Of a stretch of 64,000 bases of DNA, positions 1 through 8,850 are shown piece after piece. Where the stretch lies: assembly GCA_943369485.1 (NCBI GenBank), contig CALRNH020000008.1:62001-126000 (forward strand), given 5' to 3'. The position numbers and the translations under genes are program-made. This DNA is from ATX-6F1 sp943369485. Lineage in GTDB: Bacteria; Cyanobacteriota; Cyanobacteriia; PCC-6307; Cyanobiaceae. The stretch's first letter is position 1. Each line of letters starts with the position of its first letter. A model generated the notes under the pieces. It did no database searches. It was given only the letters and a program-made list of their open reading frames with translations, and was not told where the DNA came from.

Positions 1-1128
1 TCATCGCCGGGATCGAAGCAGATGGCTCGAAGCGTGCCGCTGCAACAGGTCACGGAGCCTCTCCTGCCCCTGCACGGAAGCGAAGCCCCAGAAGGGATCC
101 AGCAGAGGCCGTAGCGCCACGGTTCCTTCCCCCGAGCGCAACCGTTCCTTCAGTTCGGTGCTGAGCCGTTGCCGCTCCTGCCATTCGATCACCTCCTCCT
201 CCGCCTTGCCGCCGGTCAGTGCGGTGACATCCTGATCGACCTCCACATCGATCCAGTGCAGCCGCTTACCCAGGGCGACGCCGTAGCCCAGGTGCGTTCC
301 GAAGGCATTGCTGGCCAGCCCATCGCTCAGCTCCAGCAGGGTGCGCATCGCATCAAGGAACCAGGGGTTGGAGCGATGGCCGTTGCAGGCCACGATCCAC
401 TGCGGCGGCAACCCTTGCAGGTCGGGATCCTTCCAGTGGCGCAACCAGATCACTGACCGGTAGCCGCTGGCCTCTGCCCTGGAGCGCACGGCGTCGACGC
501 AGCGTTGATGGTCCATGCGGCGCTCGACCTGATCCCAGCTGTGGGCGAGCACCACCAGGAGGGTTGGGCCGAGCTCATGCCTCAGCCTGGCGATGGTTTC
601 AGCATCAAGCACGGGCCGGGCGTAGGCGATCCAGGGGCCGATGGGCACGGCCGGCAGGCCGAACCGTTCCATCAGCCAGCGGGCCCGCAGGGGACCCATG
701 CAGAGGTAGCCCTTCGTCCATGGCCTTGGACTTTCGAATGTGGAGCCCTGGGCCACCTTGAGTCCGTGCTCCAGCAGGAAGGGCATCGGCCGGCCGATCA
801 GGGGAAGGCCGGCATGGCGTTTGAGCTGCACGTCGTGGCCGTAGTGGTGGGACGAGCTCTCCAGTTCCCGCCTGGCGGGGTTGAAAAAGGGCTTGCGCCC
901 ACTGGAGGGGCTGAAGGCTTCCTGATCCCAGAGATCGGCGCTGACCCGTGGGGCGAAGGGGCGGGAGTCGAAGGCCTGATGAACCAGACCCCGGTAGGCG
1001 GCCAGGGCCATCCACTGGTCCCGGTCCAAACGGGCCAGCGATCCCAGGGGACCGAGCCGTCCAGCGCGCAACCAGTCGTGCAAGCGCAGGCGCAGGGCCA
1101 TGCCCATCCCTCCCGCCGACTTAATCAT
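1..1128 (-). CDS. Unrecognised glycan-island protein, possibly a glycosyltransferase
   Basis: A 375-residue protein with no signature I can name. The ATG at 1128 overlaps the TAA stop of the upstream kdsC gene, so it is very likely translated with the Kdo operon; the longer open frame upstream only shadows kdsC. The middle holds a hydrophobic strand followed by LAHSWDQ, and the C-terminal half has a small-residue-rich stretch (SDGLASNAFGTHLGYG) of the kind seen around nucleotide-sugar sites of GT-B surface-glycan enzymes. There is no signal peptide and no convincing membrane helix. Its position directly after kdsA-kdsC suggests a role in using or attaching Kdo or a related capsule sugar, but this is context only. 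The TGA stop occupies the first three bases of the window, so the gene is complete. Confidence 0.6.
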   Translation of the reverse strand: MIKSAGGMGMALRLRLHDWLRAGRLGPLGSLARLDRDQWMALAAYRGLVHQAFDSRPFAPRVSADLWDQEAFSPSSGRKPFFNPARRELESSSHHYGHDVQLKRHAGLPLIGRPMPFLLEHGLKVAQGSTFESPRPWTKGYLCMGPLRARWLMERFGLPAVPIGPWIAYARPVLDAETIARLRHELGPTLLVVLAHSWDQVERRMDHQRCVDAVRSRAEASGYRSVIWLRHWKDPDLQGLPPQWIVACNGHRSNPWFLDAMRTLLELSDGLASNAFGTHLGYGVALGKRLHWIDVEVDQDVTALTGGKAEEEVIEWQERQRLSTELKERLRSGEGTVALRPLLDPFWGFASVQGQERLRDLLQRHASSHLLRSRR

Positions 1129-1702
1129 TGCGCTCACGCCAGCCCCTGCTCGCCAGGGGGTGCCAGAGACCGCGGGCCTGCAGGATCGCCTCAGCCAGCC
1201 TGCGCACGGCTCCATCGCCGCCCCGGCGGCTGAGGACCCAGTCGGCCTGGCGGCGCAGGGGGCTGACCGCATCGGCAGGAGCGATCAGGAGTCCAACCAA
1301 GGGCCGCACCGCCAGATCGTTGAGATCGTCGCCGACGTAGGCGGTCTGCTCGGCGGCAACCCCGAGCGCCTTCTGCAGCGCGCCCAGAGCAGCGGCTTTG
1401 TCCTTCACGCCGGTCACGCAGTGGTGGATTCCCAGGTAGCTGGCCCGTTGTTCCGTGGCTCCGCTCTTGCCTCCGCTGAGCAGGGCCACCTCCAGGCCGG
1501 CCTGTTGCAGCAGCCGGATGCCCAGTCCATCTCGCACATCGAAGCGCTTGATCACCTCACCGGATTCCGTGGTCCACAGCCCACCATCGGTGAGGACCCC
1601 ATCCACATCCAGCACCAGCAATTTCAGGGCCCGCAACCGTGGGTTGCAGCGCCATTGGCCCAGCAGGGAAACACCACTGAGCCAGGCTCGCCAGGGGCTC
1701 AC
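1121..1702 (-). CDS. kdsC: 3-deoxy-D-manno-octulosonate 8-phosphate phosphatase (KdsC)
   Basis: HAD-superfamily phosphatase that removes phosphate from Kdo-8-P, the step after KdsA. The nucleophile motif LVLDVDGVLTDGG lies near residues 30-42, a Ser/Lys region (LLSGGKSG) follows, and the metal-binding YVGDDLNDL is near residue 135. This is the short, cap-less layout of KdsC, although the 193-residue length includes an N-terminal extension of about 27 residues. The start is a GTG at 1702 that overlaps the TGA stop of kdsA (GTGA), so translation is probably coupled. Its neighbours kdsA upstream and kdsD and kdsB nearby make this assignment stronger than for a lone HAD protein. Confidence 0.93.
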   Translation of the reverse strand: MSPWRAWLSGVSLLGQWRCNPRLRALKLLVLDVDGVLTDGGLWTTESGEVIKRFDVRDGLGIRLLQQAGLEVALLSGGKSGATEQRASYLGIHHCVTGVKDKAAALGALQKALGVAAEQTAYVGDDLNDLAVRPLVGLLIAPADAVSPLRRQADWVLSRRGGDGAVRRLAEAILQARGLWHPLASRGWRERND

Positions 1703-2511
1703 AGCACGGTGACGGCTTCACCCTGGCTGATCAGGGGGGCTCTGATCGCCATCAGCTGCTCCAGCAGCGGCTCCAGGCGATGCAGGGGCACCATGTTGGG
1801 ACCATCGCTGAGCGCCTTGTCGGGGTCAGGGTGCACCTCCAGGAACAGCCCATCGACCCCCACGGCAACGGCCGCCCGTGCCAATGGCGCCACGAATTCC
1901 CGCTGGCCGCCGCTGCTGCTGCCACGTCCGCCGGGCTGTTGCACCGAGTGGGTGGCATCGAAGATCACAGGACAGCCCAGGGCCCTGAGCTGAGGCAGGC
2001 TGCGGTAATCCACCACCAGGGTGTTGTAGCCGAAGCTGGAACCCCGCTCGGTGAGCCAGAGGTTCTCCACGTCAGCCTCGCGCAGCTTTGTCACCACCTG
2101 GGCCATGTCCCAGGGGGCCAGGAACTGACCTTTCTTCACGTTGACCGTCTTGTCGGTGCCCCGCACGGCCTCGGCGGCGGCCAGCAGCAGGTCGGTCTGG
2201 CGGCAGAGGTAGGCGGGGATTTGCAGCACGTCCACCACCGCCGCCACTTCGGCGGCCTGGTGGCTCTCGTGGATGTCGGTGAGCACCGGCAGCCCGAAGC
2301 GGGCCTTAACCTCCGCCAGCACGGCCAGACCCTCGGCCACTCCCGGACCCCGGAAGGAGGCGCCGGAGCTGCGGTTGGCCTTGTCGAAGCTGGCCTTGAA
2401 CACATAGGTGATCCCAAGGCGCTCGGCGATGGCTTTGACCTGCCCTGCCACGTTGAACACAAGTTCGGGACTTTCGATCACGCAGGGACCGGCGATCAGG
2501 ATGAAGCCCAT
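1699..2511 (-). CDS. kdsA: 2-dehydro-3-deoxyphosphooctonate aldolase (Kdo-8-P synthase, KdsA)
   Basis: Condenses phosphoenolpyruvate with arabinose-5-phosphate to give Kdo-8-phosphate in the cytoplasm. The 270-residue length is normal. Diagnostic segments are the N-terminal LIAGPCVIESPE, the PEP-binding FKASFDKANRSS, the NVKKGQFLAPWD block and ERGSSFGYN, all in the usual order, followed by FDATHSVQQPGG with a conserved His. The ATG at 2511 is well placed, five bases after the ABC transporter gene ends. It is the first of three overlapping genes (kdsA, kdsC and an unknown) and may be co-transcribed with the upstream ABC exporter. Confidence 0.96.
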   Translation of the reverse strand: MGFILIAGPCVIESPELVFNVAGQVKAIAERLGITYVFKASFDKANRSSGASFRGPGVAEGLAVLAEVKARFGLPVLTDIHESHQAAEVAAVVDVLQIPAYLCRQTDLLLAAAEAVRGTDKTVNVKKGQFLAPWDMAQVVTKLREADVENLWLTERGSSFGYNTLVVDYRSLPQLRALGCPVIFDATHSVQQPGGRGSSSGGQREFVAPLARAAVAVGVDGLFLEVHPDPDKALSDGPNMVPLHRLEPLLEQLMAIRAPLISQGEAVTVL

Positions 2512-2516
2512 TGGGG

Positions 2517-4358
2517 TCAGCTCACAAGTTTGCGTTCCAGCGACGCGAGGTCGCGGAAGGTATCCGAACGGTTCTGGAGTTCTTCGAACGTACCGGAGGC
2601 CTTGATCCTGCCGGCCTCGAATTCATAGATGCGATCACAGCGCATCACCGTGCTCAGGCGGTGCGCGATCACCACCGTGGTGCAGCGACGCCCCACCATG
2701 TCCAGGGCTTCGATCACTTCGTTCTCGGTGCGGTTGTCGAGAGCGCTGGTGGCCTCGTCGAGGAGCAGAAAGCGGGCGCGTCGAAAGAAGGCACGGGCCA
2801 AGGCCAATCGCTGCCGCTGACCTCCGGAGAGCTGCAGACCGTTTTCACCGACCGGGGTGTGGAGTCCGTAAGGCATCTCGCTGACGAATTCCGCAAGCTG
2901 GGCGGCATCGAGAGCATCCCAGACCTCATCGAAGTCAATGGCGTCCTCATGCAACCCGAAGGCAACATTTTCGAGAACACTGGAATCCAGCAGGTTGATG
3001 AACTGGGGCACCTGGGCGCAGCTCGCCTGCCAGGCCGGCACGTCAAGATCGTTGACGGGGATGCCGTCGAGTTCCAGGTGGCCCTGCTGTGGCGCCAGCA
3101 GACCCAGTAACAGGTGGGCGGTGGTGGTCTTGCCGCTGCCGGTCGACCCGACCAGAGCGATGCGGGAGCCCACCGGAATCGAGAGAGTGACACCTTTGAG
3201 CACGGGCTCCTGGCTCCCTGGGTAGCTGTACCAGATGTCGCTGAGGCGGATGGTGCGGGTCGGGAAGATGCCCTCGGGCGTGGGGACGCCGGGGGTGCGC
3301 ACGGTGGGTCTGGACTGGGGCAGATCGAGATACTCGAGGGTCTTTTCGATCACAGGCAGCCCAGCGCGCAACTGGGTGAGGGCGGAGAAGAAATCCTGCA
3401 GGGGCGGCGTGAGCCTCAGGGCGACCACGGCCATCGTCGCGAGGAATGGAACGATGTGGACGATCTCGCCGCGATCGCCGCTCAGCAGCGCCGGCACGGC
3501 CCCGACGGCGAAGATCAGGGTGATGCCGAAGGGCTCGATCAGCATCCGGGGCATGACTGGCAACAGCTCTGCTGCCCATGCGAGCTGTTTGGCCTTCTCT
3601 CCGGTGGAGACGAAGGCATCGCGGAAATAGGGCTCGGAACCGGTCAGCCGGATGTCACGGATCGATCCGAGGGATTCGGCGAGGATGTGGGCCGACCTGG
3701 ATTCCAGCCTCAGTTTCTGTTTGGAGGCATGGCGGAGGTAGGGGGTGATCAGGAGCGAGAGGATCAGGTAAGCGGCCACCAGGCAACTGATCAGCACCAC
3801 CGCCAGCCAGCGCCCCACCACCAGCACGCCGAGGGACAGCAACAGGATCGAAAACACACTTCCGACCATCCGCAGCAGCGGATTGACAACGGAATTGGAG
3901 GTTTTCTTGATATGGCTCAGGAGCAGGGTGGAGAGCTTGGAGGTGCTTCTGCTGAGGTGAAACTCATAGCCCTGGGCCAGCACCCGGGAGTGGATCAGAT
4001 TGCAGAGATCGATCCAGATTCGTGCCGTCAGTCGCTGTTGGCAGAACTGAAGTCCGAGCTTGCTGAGGGAGCCCACCCAGGACAGCAGGATCAGCAGCAC
4101 GATCAACCAGAGGCTCTGGTCGATCGCATTGCCACCGAACACCTTCACGCCCGGGACAGTGTCCTTCAGATCACTGCCGACGAGGGAGCCCATCAAACGG
4201 GCGACCATCGCCACGGTGGCCAGGTCGATCAGGCCAGGGACGATCGAGAGCGGCACCAGCACCAGCAGCGCCCGGAACCGTTCAGCTGGAAGGTACGCCA
4301 GCAATCGGCGCAGCTGCTTCACCGTCCTGCTGCTGAACCTGATGGGCTGGGGGGGCAT
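2517..4358 (-). CDS. ABC exporter, fused membrane and ATPase domains (MsbA/HlyB type)
   Basis: Half-transporter of about 613 residues with an N-terminal six-helix membrane domain (roughly residues 20-320) and a C-terminal ATPase. The ATPase shows Walker A (VGSTGSGKTTT), the ABC signature LSGGQRQRLALARAF, Walker B LLLDEATSALD and the switch His in VIAHRLSTV. Such proteins work as homodimers and flip lipids, lipid-linked sugars or peptides outward. I place the start at the ATG at 4358 (MPPQPIRF), because the 32 residues upstream are rich in Pro, Ser and Arg and overlap the presumed promoter region shared with kdsD. Being next to kdsA-kdsC suggests a glycan or glycolipid substrate, which is inference. 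A MsbA-like lipid flippase is the main alternative. Confidence 0.88.
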   Translation of the reverse strand: MPPQPIRFSSRTVKQLRRLLAYLPAERFRALLVLVPLSIVPGLIDLATVAMVARLMGSLVGSDLKDTVPGVKVFGGNAIDQSLWLIVLLILLSWVGSLSKLGLQFCQQRLTARIWIDLCNLIHSRVLAQGYEFHLSRSTSKLSTLLLSHIKKTSNSVVNPLLRMVGSVFSILLLSLGVLVVGRWLAVVLISCLVAAYLILSLLITPYLRHASKQKLRLESRSAHILAESLGSIRDIRLTGSEPYFRDAFVSTGEKAKQLAWAAELLPVMPRMLIEPFGITLIFAVGAVPALLSGDRGEIVHIVPFLATMAVVALRLTPPLQDFFSALTQLRAGLPVIEKTLEYLDLPQSRPTVRTPGVPTPEGIFPTRTIRLSDIWYSYPGSQEPVLKGVTLSIPVGSRIALVGSTGSGKTTTAHLLLGLLAPQQGHLELDGIPVNDLDVPAWQASCAQVPQFINLLDSSVLENVAFGLHEDAIDFDEVWDALDAAQLAEFVSEMPYGLHTPVGENGLQLSGGQRQRLALARAFFRRARFLLLDEATSALDNRTENEVIEALDMVGRRCTTVVIAHRLSTVMRCDRIYEFEAGRIKASGTFEELQNRSDTFRDLASLERKLVS

Positions 4359-4512
4359 CGATCGAAGCGAAGGTCCCAGCGGGGCAGGGCCACTGGCCTT
4401 CAAACGGTATGTGACCCGATCCGCCGGCGCTGAGCTCCTTGGCCAGCCCTGCAAGCGCCCCTATCCAGTGGAGGTGGGCCATACACTCGCGCCACTGCAG
4501 GGAAGGGCTGAG

Positions 4513-5511
4513 ATGTCGGCACTGACGCGCTGTCTTCAGGAGGAGGCGGCCGCGATCGCGGCGGCGGCCGAGCGCCTGGATGGCGCCCAGGTGGATGCGG
4601 CGCTGACTCTGCTCGATCGCTGCGCCGACCTGCGTTCCAAGCTGGTGATCACCGGCGTGGGCAAGAGCGGCATCGTGGCCCGCAAGATCGCTGCCACCTT
4701 TTCCTCGATCGGGCTGATGGCCCTTTACCTCAACCCCCTGGACGCTCTGCACGGCGATCTGGGGGTGGTGGCGCCCGAGGACGTGGCCCTGCTGCTCTCC
4801 AACAGTGGCGAGACCCAGGAGCTGATCGAAATCCTGCCCCATCTGCGCCGGCGCGGCACCGCCCGGATCGCCCTGGTGGGACGGATTGACTCGAGCCTGG
4901 CGCGGGGCTGTGAGGTGGTGCTCGACGGTTCGGTGGATCGGGAGGTCTGTCCGTTGAATCTGGCCCCCACCGCCAGCACCGCCGTGGCCATGGCGGTGGG
5001 CGATGCCCTGGCGGCGGTCTGGATGGAACGGCGGGGCATCTCACCGGCGGATTTTGCCCTCAACCACCCGGCCGGTGCCCTCGGCAAGCAGCTCACCTTG
5101 ACGGTCGCCGACCTCATGGTGCCCGCCGAGCGCCTTCATCCCCTCGACGAGGCGGACAGCCTCCAGGCGGTGATCTCCCAGCTCACCAGCGATGGGGTGG
5201 GGGCCTGCTGGGTGCGGAAGCCAGGCCAGGGGGAGCGGCTGTCGGGGCTGATCACGGACGGTGATCTGCGGCGGGCCCTGGAGCACCATCCCCCCATGGC
5301 CTGGGCCCAACTGTGCGCCGCCGAGCTGATGACAGCCGATCCAATCACCGTGGGCCCCGAACTGCTGGCGGTGGTAGCGCTCGAGCGGATGGAGCGCAAC
5401 CGGCGCAAACCCATCGGGGTGCTCCCCGTGCTGGACGACCAGGGGCCGATGCTGGGCCTGCTGCGACTGCATGACCTTGTCCAGGCGGGGCTTGGTCCTT
5501 CCAGTCGTTGA
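4513..5511 (+). CDS. kdsD: D-arabinose 5-phosphate isomerase (KdsD/KpsF)
   Basis: Isomerises ribulose-5-phosphate to arabinose-5-phosphate, the KdsA substrate. The 332-residue protein has an N-terminal SIS sugar-isomerase domain (ITGVGKSGIVARKIAATFSS near residue 45; SNSGETQELIEILP near residue 95; NLAPTASTAVAMAVGDALA; the loop with ALNHPAGALGK near residue 185) and two C-terminal CBS repeats (VADLMVP; AAELMTADPITV). The ATG at 4513 gives the usual family N-terminus, whereas the longer open frame upstream runs antisense through the ABC transporter gene. It is divergent from that gene, so the interval 4359-4512 should hold both promoters. Confidence 0.95.
   Translation: MSALTRCLQEEAAAIAAAAERLDGAQVDAALTLLDRCADLRSKLVITGVGKSGIVARKIAATFSSIGLMALYLNPLDALHGDLGVVAPEDVALLLSNSGETQELIEILPHLRRRGTARIALVGRIDSSLARGCEVVLDGSVDREVCPLNLAPTASTAVAMAVGDALAAVWMERRGISPADFALNHPAGALGKQLTLTVADLMVPAERLHPLDEADSLQAVISQLTSDGVGACWVRKPGQGERLSGLITDGDLRRALEHHPPMAWAQLCAAELMTADPITVGPELLAVVALERMERNRRKPIGVLPVLDDQGPMLGLLRLHDLVQAGLGPSSR
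4552..4559. repeat. HIP1 octamer GCGATCGC (one of several)
   Basis: A perfect GCGATCGC palindrome inside kdsD. Further exact copies that I located are at 6050-6057, 8617-8624 and 30815-30822. HIP1 is strongly over-represented in many cyanobacterial genomes, so these copies support the cyanobacterial assignment. I did not count every copy, so no density is claimed. Confidence 0.7.
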
Positions 5512-5515
5512 ACGT

Positions 5516-6286
5516 TCAGGCCCCGCCTGCGAGCACGCGGGCCTGCTCCAGTTGGTCCTCGGTGTCGACCGAGAGGAAGTCACCGTCCACTGGGAAGGTC
5601 CCCAAGGTGATGCCGGCTTCGATCAGGCGCAGCTGCTCAAGTTTCTCGGTGTGCTCAAGCGGGGAGTGGGGCAGCTGGCCCCAGCGGGCCAGCACATCGG
5701 CCCGGTAGCCGTAGAGGCCCACATGGCCCCAGTAGGGAGCATGGGCGTGCCAGCGGTCGGGCTCCTCACCGCGCACATGTGGCAGGGCCGAGCGCGAGAA
5801 GTAGAGGGCACGGCCGTCGGCCGCCAGCAGCGTTTTCACCACATTGGGGTTGTGGACCTTCTCGGGCCCGATCAGGTAAACGGGGGTGAGCACCTCGGGG
5901 ATGGGATGGCGCTGCTCGAATTCCTCGGCCATGGCGTCGATCACATCCGGGTCGATGAACGGCTGATCCCCCTGCACGTTGATGATCACCGTCTGCGCTG
6001 GGTCACTCCCACCGGCGAGCGCCACCAGCTGGTCCACCACCGAGGCGAGGCGATCGCTGCCGGAGCTGCACGCCGGGCTGGTCATCAGAACCGGGAAGCC
6101 CCAGTCCTCTGCAGCCTGCCGGAGCCAGTCGCTGTCGGTGCAGAGCACCACGGCTGCCGGGCGACGGGCGCCCCGGCAGCACTCCAGCACCCGTTGCAGC
6201 ATGGGCCGACCGCCGATGTCGGCCATCACCTTGTTCGGCAACCTGGAGGATTCGAGCCGGGCCGGCACCGCCACCACGCATTGCAT
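5516..6286 (-). CDS. kdsB: 3-deoxy-manno-octulosonate cytidylyltransferase (CMP-Kdo synthetase, KdsB)
   Basis: Activates Kdo with CTP to CMP-Kdo, the donor for Kdo transferases. The 256-residue length matches the family. Landmarks are the N-terminal VAVPARLESSRLPNKVMADIGG, LCTDSDWLRQAAE, a region with SGSDRLA, INVQGDQPFIDP and LEQLRLIEAGITLG near the C-terminus. It is convergent with kdsD, with four bases between the two stops, and 29 bases downstream of the HIT gene, so it probably sits in a two-gene minus-strand unit with it. With kdsA, kdsC and kdsD it completes the CMP-Kdo route. Confidence 0.96.
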   Translation of the reverse strand: MQCVVAVPARLESSRLPNKVMADIGGRPMLQRVLECCRGARRPAAVVLCTDSDWLRQAAEDWGFPVLMTSPACSSGSDRLASVVDQLVALAGGSDPAQTVIINVQGDQPFIDPDVIDAMAEEFEQRHPIPEVLTPVYLIGPEKVHNPNVVKTLLAADGRALYFSRSALPHVRGEEPDRWHAHAPYWGHVGLYGYRADVLARWGQLPHSPLEHTEKLEQLRLIEAGITLGTFPVDGDFLSVDTEDQLEQARVLAGGA

Positions 6287-6315
6287 CGGGCTGTTCAGCC
6301 AGTTCGGGCCGGAGC

Positions 6316-6804
6316 CTATCGCCAGTGGGCCGTCCGTTCACGGGCCCGACCCACCAGCAGCGCAACCTCCTCGGGGCCTGCGGGCGGGCGGGCCCCCGAT
6401 TCCATGGCTCGATAGAGGTCGGCCACCCGCCAGGCCTCCGTGGCGGGTTCACCGCCAAAGCGGGGGATCAGGTGCACATGCAGGTGGCGGGCCCCCTCGC
6501 CGAAGGCGATCACATAAACCCGGTCACAACCAGAGAGTTCACGCACCAGGGCGCAACCACGCTGCAGCATCGGTCCGAAGCCAGCCGCTTCCTGGGCGCT
6601 GAAGTCGATCGGACCCCCCAGGTGACGTCGCGCATCGAGCAGCAGCCACCCCGGCAAGGGGGAGGGCAGCGGGTGGTGACGCAACAGCCACAGCGGCTCA
6701 CGGTGGATCTCGAGGCGGCTGATCGCGTCCCGGTCGCTGTGCAGGCGGCAGACACCACAATCGGGCTGCGAAGCTGGGATCAGCAGCGGGTCGGTCATCG
6801 CCAC
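6316..6804 (-). CDS. HIT-family nucleotide hydrolase/transferase-like protein
   Basis: A 162-residue histidine-triad protein with the active-site HLHVHLIPR near residue 109. An N-terminal CGVC pair (residues 16-19) could help bind zinc, as in some HIT hydrolases. HIT enzymes cleave nucleoside phosphoramidates, Ap4A or similar dinucleotides; the exact substrate cannot be read here. The gene lies immediately upstream of kdsB on the same strand and is divergent from the first gene of the plus-strand glycosyltransferase chain, with 22 bases between the starts. Start MAMTDPLL; a second ATG two codons in is an equally good alternative. Confidence 0.85.
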   Translation of the reverse strand: MAMTDPLLIPASQPDCGVCRLHSDRDAISRLEIHREPLWLLRHHPLPSPLPGWLLLDARRHLGGPIDFSAQEAAGFGPMLQRGCALVRELSGCDRVYVIAFGEGARHLHVHLIPRFGGEPATEAWRVADLYRAMESGARPPAGPEEVALLVGRARERTAHWR

Positions 6805-6826
6805 CGTTCCTCCCCGGTCAGCACCT

Positions 6827-7687
6827 GTGGTGCTCAGCGTGGCGTATCACAGTCAGGCGGCTCTGGAGCGGCTGGCCGACGACTTGGTTCATCAGAGCCT
6901 GTTGCCGCTCCTTTGGCTGGTGGTGGACAACAGTCCAGATTCGGCTCCCTTGAAGGTCGCGGATCTGCAGCCGAAGGGCGCTGAGGGGCAGGGGCTGGTC
7001 GTCGAGCTGGTGAGCGGCCGGGAAGGAGACGGCTTCGGGGCCGGCTGCAACAGGGGCTTCGACCATCTGGCGCAGCGGGGTCTGCGGGGCTGGGTCTGGC
7101 TCCTCAACCCCGATACGACGCTCCCGGAGGGGAATGAGCTGGAACGGCTCAGCCTTGCCCTCGATGGGCAGCTTGAGCAGGCCCTGGTGGGCACGGCCGT
7201 GCGCGACAGCGACGGACGGCTGGAGGCCAGCGGTGGCTGGATCGATCCGGGTCTGGATTTCCGTCGCCGCACGCTCGGCGCTGAGCGGATGGACGGTCTC
7301 GAACCGCTCGCGGTCGACTGGCTGAGCGGCTGCAGTCTGGTGCTCCAGCCATCCGCCCACACACCACCGGCCCGCTTCGATCCTGCCTTCCCCCTCTATT
7401 ACGAGGACATGGACCTCTGTCTGCGCCTGGCCCGTTCCGGTGTTCCGCTGCTGTGGCTGCCGTCTCCGGCGGTGATCCATCAACGGGGTGCGGGCAGCCA
7501 CACACCCAGCGAGCGCCGGCTGGGGCTGTCCACCCTGAGTTATCTGCTGTTTCTGAGGCGCCATCGGCCTGGCTGGGTGACGCTTCTGCGCAGCCTGAGG
7601 CTGTTGCTCACCAGCCTGTTGCGGTTGCCGTTCCAGCCGCGGCGCGGTGTTGCCGTGCTCAGGGCGATGCTGGCCGCCTGCCGATGA
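6827..7687 (+). CDS. Family 2 glycosyltransferase, rhamnosyltransferase-like
   Basis: A 286-residue GT-A enzyme. The N-terminal strand LSVAYHSQ and the donor-site motif WVWLLNPDTTLP (residues 88-99) resemble dTDP-rhamnosyl transferases of the RfbF/WbbL group, as does the segment FPLYYEDMDLCLRLARSGV with the conserved ED pair. Such enzymes add a sugar to a lipid-linked or growing glycan at the inner face of the membrane. Translation starts at a GTG (6827), and the TGA stop overlaps the ATG of the next glycosyltransferase, so the pair is coupled. Donor and acceptor are not determined. Confidence 0.85.
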   Translation: MVLSVAYHSQAALERLADDLVHQSLLPLLWLVVDNSPDSAPLKVADLQPKGAEGQGLVVELVSGREGDGFGAGCNRGFDHLAQRGLRGWVWLLNPDTTLPEGNELERLSLALDGQLEQALVGTAVRDSDGRLEASGGWIDPGLDFRRRTLGAERMDGLEPLAVDWLSGCSLVLQPSAHTPPARFDPAFPLYYEDMDLCLRLARSGVPLLWLPSPAVIHQRGAGSHTPSERRLGLSTLSYLLFLRRHRPGWVTLLRSLRLLLTSLLRLPFQPRRGVAVLRAMLAACR

Positions 7688-8760
7688 GGGGCCCGTCTCC
7701 CCTGGCTCTGTTCAATGGCAGTTACCTCAGCCGCAGGCCCACCGGCATCGGTGTGGTGGCCCGTGAGCTCGCGGCGGCGCTGGATCCCGCCCTGGTTCCC
7801 CTGCTCGACCCTCTCGCCGGCGATCGACCCGGCAGCGTGGCGATCCCCTCCGATCTCTCGCCTGAGCACGGCCGCGCCGGCCATCTGAGGCGCCTGCTCT
7901 GGACCCAGCGCGAGCTGCCGAAGCTGATGCGGGCGGGCGGTGCGCCTCTGCTGCTGTCTCCCCTGCCGGAGGCTCCGCTGCTCGCAGGCGTGCGTTCGAT
8001 CGTGCTCGCCCACGATCTTCTGCCGCTGCGCTACCCCCAGCTGACACCGCTGCTGGCCTACCACCTCGTCTATGTTCCGCTGGTGCTGCACCGGGCGCTG
8101 AGGGTGCTCTGTAACTCCGAGGCCACGGCGCGGGAGGTGCATGGGCGCCTGGGGGTGCCTGCGAAGCGGCTGGTGCCAATTCGGCTCGGCTTCAATCCCG
8201 GCCAGTTGCGGCCGCTGGGGCTGGAACGCCAGCCGTTCTTCCTGGTGCTGGGCCGCCACGACCCCCACAAGAATCTGGAGCGGGTCCTGAGCGCCTTTGC
8301 CGCCCTGCCGGATCGGGAGCATCGCCTCATCCTGGTGGGCCCTCACGACCGGCGCTACACCCCGAAGCTCCAGCGTCTGGCCCGGGAGCTGGGAATCGCC
8401 GGTCGCTGCGACTGGATTCCCTGGGTGAGTGACCTGGAGCGCCTGCAGCTGTTGAACCGCTGCCGGGCCCTTGTGCTGGTGAGCCTGTGGGAGGGGTTTG
8501 GGCTGCCGGCCTTGGAGGCCATGGCCTGCGGTGCGCCGGTGATCGCCTCGGCTGCCGGCGCCCTGCCGGAGGTGGTGGGCGAGGCGGCGCTGATGGTGGA
8601 TCCGCGTTCGGCGGCTGCGATCGCTACGGCCATGGGAGATCTGATCCGGGAGCCCGCGCTGGCGGCGCGGATCGGCGAAGCGGGCTGCGCCCGTTCCGCT
8701 CAATTTCGTTGGAGCGTGACGGCCCGGCAGGTGGGCGAGGTGCTGGTCAACTGTCAGTGA
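7684..8760 (+). CDS. Family 4 glycosyltransferase (GT-B)
   Basis: A 358-residue retaining glycosyltransferase. The second Rossmann half carries FLVLGRHDPHKNLERVLSAFA near residue 186 and the donor-binding SLWEGFGLPALEAMACGAPVIAS near residue 268, the EX7E-type motif of GT4. The N-terminal LFNGSYLSRRPTGIGVVARELA has the glycine-rich acceptor loop. The ATG at 7684 overlaps the preceding stop; the longer upstream frame lies inside the previous gene. It is likely a mannosyl- or rhamnosyl-type transferase of the same glycan unit. Confidence 0.9.
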   Translation: MRGPSPLALFNGSYLSRRPTGIGVVARELAAALDPALVPLLDPLAGDRPGSVAIPSDLSPEHGRAGHLRRLLWTQRELPKLMRAGGAPLLLSPLPEAPLLAGVRSIVLAHDLLPLRYPQLTPLLAYHLVYVPLVLHRALRVLCNSEATAREVHGRLGVPAKRLVPIRLGFNPGQLRPLGLERQPFFLVLGRHDPHKNLERVLSAFAALPDREHRLILVGPHDRRYTPKLQRLARELGIAGRCDWIPWVSDLERLQLLNRCRALVLVSLWEGFGLPALEAMACGAPVIASAAGALPEVVGEAALMVDPRSAAAIATAMGDLIREPALAARIGEAGCARSAQFRWSVTARQVGEVLVNCQ

Positions 8761-8850
8761 TCGCCTCGGACCCTCCGGCGGGCGTTGTGTTGTGAAACAT
8801 AAGGAGCCAGATGAAAGGCTCTTTACGGTTGAATAGCTTGTTCCTGGAAC

